From: Acidobacterium sp.
GTDB taxonomy: Bacteria > Acidobacteriota > Terriglobia > Terriglobales > Acidobacteriaceae
Assembly: GCA_003152595.1 (NCBI GenBank)
Contig: PMAM01000059.1
Coordinates: forward strand, 54,799-62,902
Direction: 5' to 3'
DNA: 8,104 nt
Position 1 is the stretch's first letter; each line of letters starts with the position of its first letter. The position numbers and the translations under genes are program-made. Below, piece by piece: positions 5,532 through 8,104 of the stretch. The notes below the pieces were generated by a model. That model did no database searches. It saw only the letters and a list, made by a program, of their open reading frames with translations, and was not told where the DNA came from.

Positions 5532-6965
5532 TCAGTCGTGCGGGGAACGCTGACGGAGGGCTGCGGGCAGTTTCTCATAGATGCCATCGAAGCCGCCGTT
5601 GGAGAGGATGGCGACGACATCGCCGGGTTCGAGCCGAGGGGTTAGATTTGTAACAATGGCGTCAGCATTTTCGAGCAGGGCGGCGTCGCGGCCGGACTTT
5701 TGGAGAGCCGAGATGACGTTTTCCGGATGGAGGCGCTCGGCGGCTGGGATCTTCTCGGAGTGAAAGACGCTGGCAAGGATGACCTGGTCGGCGAGGGAGA
5801 GGCTGTCGACCAGCTCGCGCTCGAAGACATTGCGACGCAGCGTATTGGAGCGCGGCTCCAGCACAGCCCAGAGACGGCGGCGAGGCCAGGCGGAGCGGAG
5901 GGCGCGCAGCGTTTCGCGAATGGCGGTGGGGTGGTGGGCGAAGTCGTCGATGATGGTGATGCCGTCAATCTCCGCGCGAACTTCGAGACGCCGGCGCACG
6001 CTGCGGAAGCTGGCAAGGGCTTCTGCGATTGCTTCGGCGGGAATTCCCTGCCCGGCAGCGAGCGCCGCGGCTGCTGTCGCGTTGAGGGCGTTGTGTTCGC
6101 CGGCCATGGGCAGCGTCAGTTCGGCCCAGGGCGCGCCGGATCGCAGGACACGCCAGTGGCTGGCGCCGTGCTCGAAGCGCAGATCGGTGAGGCGCCAAGT
6201 GGAGTCCTGACGGAATCCGTAACGATCAACGTTACAGAAGGCGTGGCTCAAACACTCCGAGACGTTCTCGGATCCGTCGAAGGCGACGATACGGCCGCGC
6301 CGTGGGACGAGGTTCACGAGGCGTTTGAAGGCGGTCTTAACGGCGGCGAGATCGGCGTAGATGTCGGCGTGGTCGAACTCGACGTGGGTCAGGATGAGCG
6401 CGTCGGGAAAGTAGTGCATGAACTTTGGGCCCTTGTCGAAGAAGGCGGTGTCGTACTCGTCGCCTTCGATGATGAAGGGGCTTCCGTTGCCGAGGCGGAA
6501 GCTGGTTCCGAAGTTTTCTGCGACGCCTCCGATGAGAAACGAGGGCGCCAGAGCGGGTTGGTGGCGCGAGGCGACTTCGTAGATCCAGGCCAACATGCTG
6601 GTGGTGGTGGTTTTGCCGTGGGTTCCGGCGACGACCAGCGATTCGTGACCGCGAATGAATTCGTCGTGGATCAGGCGCGCCAGCGAGGTGAAGGGGATGT
6701 GCTGGTCGAGCATAAACTCGACTTCAGGGTTGCCGCGCGAGATGGCGTTGCCGACAACGATGAGGTCAGGCGCCGGTTGCAGATTGGCTTCAGAAAATGG
6801 CTCGGCGATGGGGATGCCGAGCTGGCGCAGAAGATCGGACATGGGCGGATACGCGGCCTGGTCCGAGCCGGTGACGCGGTGACCCTGGAGCTGCAGCAGC
6901 CCGGCGAGAGAGGCCATGGCGGTGCCGCAGATTCCGATGAGGTGGATGTGCTTCTTATCGGGCAT
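5532..6965 (-). CDS. mpl: UDP-N-acetylmuramate:L-alanyl-gamma-D-glutamyl-meso-diaminopimelate ligase (murein tripeptide recycling)
   Basis: Joins recycled L-Ala-gamma-D-Glu-meso-DAP to UDP-MurNAc using ATP, returning wall tripeptide to precursor synthesis in the cytoplasm. It has 477 aa with the three Mur-ligase domains: HIHLIGICGTAMASLAGL (6-23) opens the UDP-binding domain, GTHGKTTT (114-121) is the ATP P-loop, GEHNALN (289-295) closes the central domain, and DDFAHHP (340-346) lies in the C-terminal domain. VLEPRSNT (368-375) and RRRLE (324-328) are typical of Mpl rather than MurC, and the length (E. coli Mpl about 457) also fits. The open frame extends upstream to 7076, but homology begins only after the ATG at 6965. 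That start overlaps the LD-carboxypeptidase stop by 11 nt and has no clear Shine-Dalgarno, suggesting coupled translation. plsC follows after 3 nt. Confidence 0.94.
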   Translation of the reverse strand: MPDKKHIHLIGICGTAMASLAGLLQLQGHRVTGSDQAAYPPMSDLLRQLGIPIAEPFSEANLQPAPDLIVVGNAISRGNPEVEFMLDQHIPFTSLARLIHDEFIRGHESLVVAGTHGKTTTTSMLAWIYEVASRHQPALAPSFLIGGVAENFGTSFRLGNGSPFIIEGDEYDTAFFDKGPKFMHYFPDALILTHVEFDHADIYADLAAVKTAFKRLVNLVPRRGRIVAFDGSENVSECLSHAFCNVDRYGFRQDSTWRLTDLRFEHGASHWRVLRSGAPWAELTLPMAGEHNALNATAAAALAAGQGIPAEAIAEALASFRSVRRRLEVRAEIDGITIIDDFAHHPTAIRETLRALRSAWPRRRLWAVLEPRSNTLRRNVFERELVDSLSLADQVILASVFHSEKIPAAERLHPENVISALQKSGRDAALLENADAIVTNLTPRLEPGDVVAILSNGGFDGIYEKLPAALRQRSPHD

Positions 6966-7908
6966 TTCGGGGAACGGTAACGGCACGATCGAGAAAATGT
7001 AACAGTGGCTGATCTCCTTCCAGGAGCAGCTCGGCTTCGGTTCCGAAAGGCAACGTGACATTGCCGCCGGAGACATGGCCGGAGCGCAGGCCGATGGCGA
7101 TGGGTACCTTAAAAGGCTCGAGTAGGCGGAGGATGACCTGCTGCAAGAGATCGGGATCGGCGCCGCGCGAGCCGCACTCGAGCATTTCGCCGAAGATAAA
7201 GCCGCGAGCGCCTTCGAACTTGCCGGCGAGGATCATCTGGCGGAGCATGCGATCGATTTGGTAGGGCTTGGCTCCCACGTCTTCAAGGAAAAGCAGCTTG
7301 CCTTCGGTGCGCGGAGCGAAGCGTGTGTCCAACGATGCGGTGAGCAGGCTGAGACAGCCGCCGTAGAGGCTGCCACGCGCGGTGCCGGGGCGCAGGACGC
7401 GGATGCCCTCCGGTGCACCGACGCGAACAAGGCCGCCGCCGATGGCGGCTCGAAAACTTTCGACGTGCACGCCGTGATCGAGGGAAAAGTCGGCAGCGAC
7501 CATGGGACCGTGGAAGGAGACGAGGCGGGTTTGATCGAGCAGCCAGGTCTGGACGGCGGTCATGTCGCTATACGCGAAGAGAGGCTTGGGATGCGAGCGG
7601 ACCAGGTCAAGGTCGAGGCCGTCGAGAAGGTAGTTGGATCCGTAACCGCCACGGGTACAAATGATGGCGGCGATGGCGGGATCGGCGAAGGCAGTGTGGA
7701 GGTCGGCGAGACGGTCCTCAACGGGACCGGAAAAGTAGGGCGGATGTTTGCCGTAGGCGCGCTCGGAGGGGACGACGTCGTAGCCGAGGGAACGGAGAAC
7801 TTCCATGCCGCGGTTGATGCGGTCGGCGCGGGCGCTGCTGGCGAGCGAGACGACGGCGATGCGCGCGCCAGGAGCGACGGCGGGCGGTTTCAGGATTCGA
7901 TCAGGCAA
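6955..7908 (-). CDS. ldcA: Murein tetrapeptide LD-carboxypeptidase (peptidase family S66)
   Basis: Removes the terminal D-alanine from recycled cytoplasmic murein tetrapeptide, giving the tripeptide that Mpl, encoded next, uses. With the chosen start it has 317 aa, close to LdcA enzymes (about 305). An N-terminal nucleophile domain holds TRGGYGSNYLLDGLD (85-99) and AYSDMTA with the probable nucleophile S114. SFHGPM follows (131-136). The C-terminal domain holds FLEDVGAKPYQIDRML (207-222) with E209, and SGHVSGGNVTLPFG (276-289) with H278, completing the Ser-Glu-His triad of the family (Pseudomonas S115, E217, H285). I chose the TTG at 7908 over a TTG at 7929 because GGGAGAGG stands 6 nt before it. 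It overlaps the dapF stop as TTGCCTGA, and its own stop overlaps mpl by 11 nt. The S66 relative MccF (microcin immunity) is less likely in this context. Confidence 0.92.
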   Translation of the reverse strand: MPDRILKPPAVAPGARIAVVSLASSARADRINRGMEVLRSLGYDVVPSERAYGKHPPYFSGPVEDRLADLHTAFADPAIAAIICTRGGYGSNYLLDGLDLDLVRSHPKPLFAYSDMTAVQTWLLDQTRLVSFHGPMVAADFSLDHGVHVESFRAAIGGGLVRVGAPEGIRVLRPGTARGSLYGGCLSLLTASLDTRFAPRTEGKLLFLEDVGAKPYQIDRMLRQMILAGKFEGARGFIFGEMLECGSRGADPDLLQQVILRLLEPFKVPIAIGLRSGHVSGGNVTLPFGTEAELLLEGDQPLLHFLDRAVTVPRNAR

Positions 7909-8104
7909 GGAGCACCTCTCCCGCGGCAACCAGTGTCGCCGGACCGATCAGGATCATCTCTGCGCCCGGGCCTGTCCATTCCACCTTCTGGGAACCACCG
8001 GGGGCGTGCACGGTAAGGGGCGACCGGGCACCGCAATGCGCGATGGCCGCCGCTGCGCTGGCACAGGTTCCGGTGCCGGAGGAGGTGGTGGGGCCAACGC
8101 CGCG
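7901..8104 (-). CDS. dapF: Diaminopimelate epimerase, C-terminal part
   Basis: Only the last 67 codons are in the window; the 5' end lies beyond 8104. DapF converts LL- to meso-diaminopimelate for lysine and peptidoglycan synthesis in the cytoplasm, using two cysteines as acid and base. The fragment opens with RGVGPTTSSGTGTCAS (1-16). This matches the C-terminal catalytic-Cys region of the DapF family (classically ERGVGETLACGTGACA), with the Cys at residue 14. It continues with the usual APGGSQKVEW strand (38-47) and an ILIGPATLVAAGEVLL end (53-68 region). Its stop overlaps the LD-carboxypeptidase start. The related proline racemase and PhzF families share the fold, but the motif wording and the murein-gene neighbours favour DapF. 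The first catalytic Cys cannot be checked here. Confidence 0.85.
   Translation of the reverse strand, partial: RGVGPTTSSGTGTCASAAAAIAHCGARSPLTVHAPGGSQKVEWTGPGAEMILIGPATLVAAGEVLLA
7915..7922 (-). promoter_or_regulatory. Strong ribosome binding site that sets the TTG start of ldcA
   Basis: On the minus strand GGGAGAGG is followed by six bases (TGCTCC) and then TTG at 7908-7906. This near-ideal Shine-Dalgarno lies inside the last codons of dapF. An upstream in-frame TTG at 7929 would place the motif inside the coding region, so it argues for the shorter protein. Confidence 0.75.

Noticed and set aside
5532..6965. MurC instead of Mpl
   Set aside because: VLEPRSNT and the RRRLE/DDFAHHP wording, plus the adjacent LD-carboxypeptidase, are typical of Mpl.
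5700..6980. A 426-codon open frame on the plus strand opposite mpl
   Set aside because: It is the antisense shadow of mpl. The protein is Gly/Glu/Val-rich without any domain, while the minus strand encodes all Mur-ligase motifs.
6966..7076. Upstream extension of mpl by 37 codons to 7076
   Set aside because: The added residues lie entirely inside the LD-carboxypeptidase gene and do not resemble a Mur ligase N-terminus; homology begins right after the ATG at 6965.
6955..7908. Microcin C immunity protein MccF (also family S66)
   Set aside because: No microcin or toxin genes are nearby and the murein-recycling neighbours fit LdcA; the length also matches LdcA.
1..8104. CRISPR array, insertion sequence, tRNA/rRNA, phage or defence genes
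   Set aside because: No spaced repeats, terminal inverted repeats, transposase motifs or RNA-gene structures were seen; all gaps are under 150 bp.

Overview
The window reads as an ordinary, densely coded piece of a GC-rich bacterial chromosome (roughly 60% G+C by eye). The organism is probably Gram-negative, because a murein tripeptide recycling ligase (Mpl) and a SPOR-domain protein are present. The gene set and the divergent HMG-CoA lyase fit Acidobacteriota (Terriglobia/Acidobacteriaceae) best, but that assignment is an inference from remembered family sequences, not a computed one. I see no mobile element, CRISPR array, RNA gene or phage signature.

Left part, plus strand (1-3067). The 3' end of a biotin-dependent acyl-CoA carboxylase carboxyltransferase subunit is followed by three small uncharacterised membrane proteins (134, 261 and 128 aa) and a divergent hydroxymethylglutaryl-CoA lyase (291 aa). 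The spacings are 69 nt, 24 nt, an 8-nt overlap and 12 nt, so they look co-transcribed. A carboxyltransferase plus HMG-CoA lyase suggests the lower leucine/isovalerate degradation pathway (methylcrotonyl-CoA to HMG-CoA to acetyl-CoA plus acetoacetate). The membrane genes in between have no recognised role.

Middle, plus strand (3068-4807). After a 148-bp gap with a possible promoter come a slipin (stomatin/SPFH membrane protein) and, 27 nt later, a membrane-anchored SPOR-domain protein that probably binds septal peptidoglycan. A clear intrinsic terminator (4783-4807) closes this unit.

Right part, minus strand (8104 down to 4818). Four tightly packed genes run dapF (C-terminal part only), an S66-family LD-carboxypeptidase, mpl and a PlsC-type acyltransferase. 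The first two junctions overlap (8 and 11 nt) and the last has 3 nt between genes. DapF makes meso-diaminopimelate; the LD-carboxypeptidase trims the terminal D-Ala from recycled tetrapeptides; Mpl reattaches the resulting tripeptide to UDP-MurNAc. Together they form a coherent peptidoglycan precursor and recycling operon, with a phospholipid-synthesis gene at its end. This operon and the slipin/SPOR pair converge on the terminator.

I found no convincing new system. The points most worth a second look are the three membrane proteins inside the leucine-catabolic block, the altered active-site neighbourhood of the HMG-CoA lyase, the slipin/SPOR pairing without an NfeD partner, and the recycling operon architecture.
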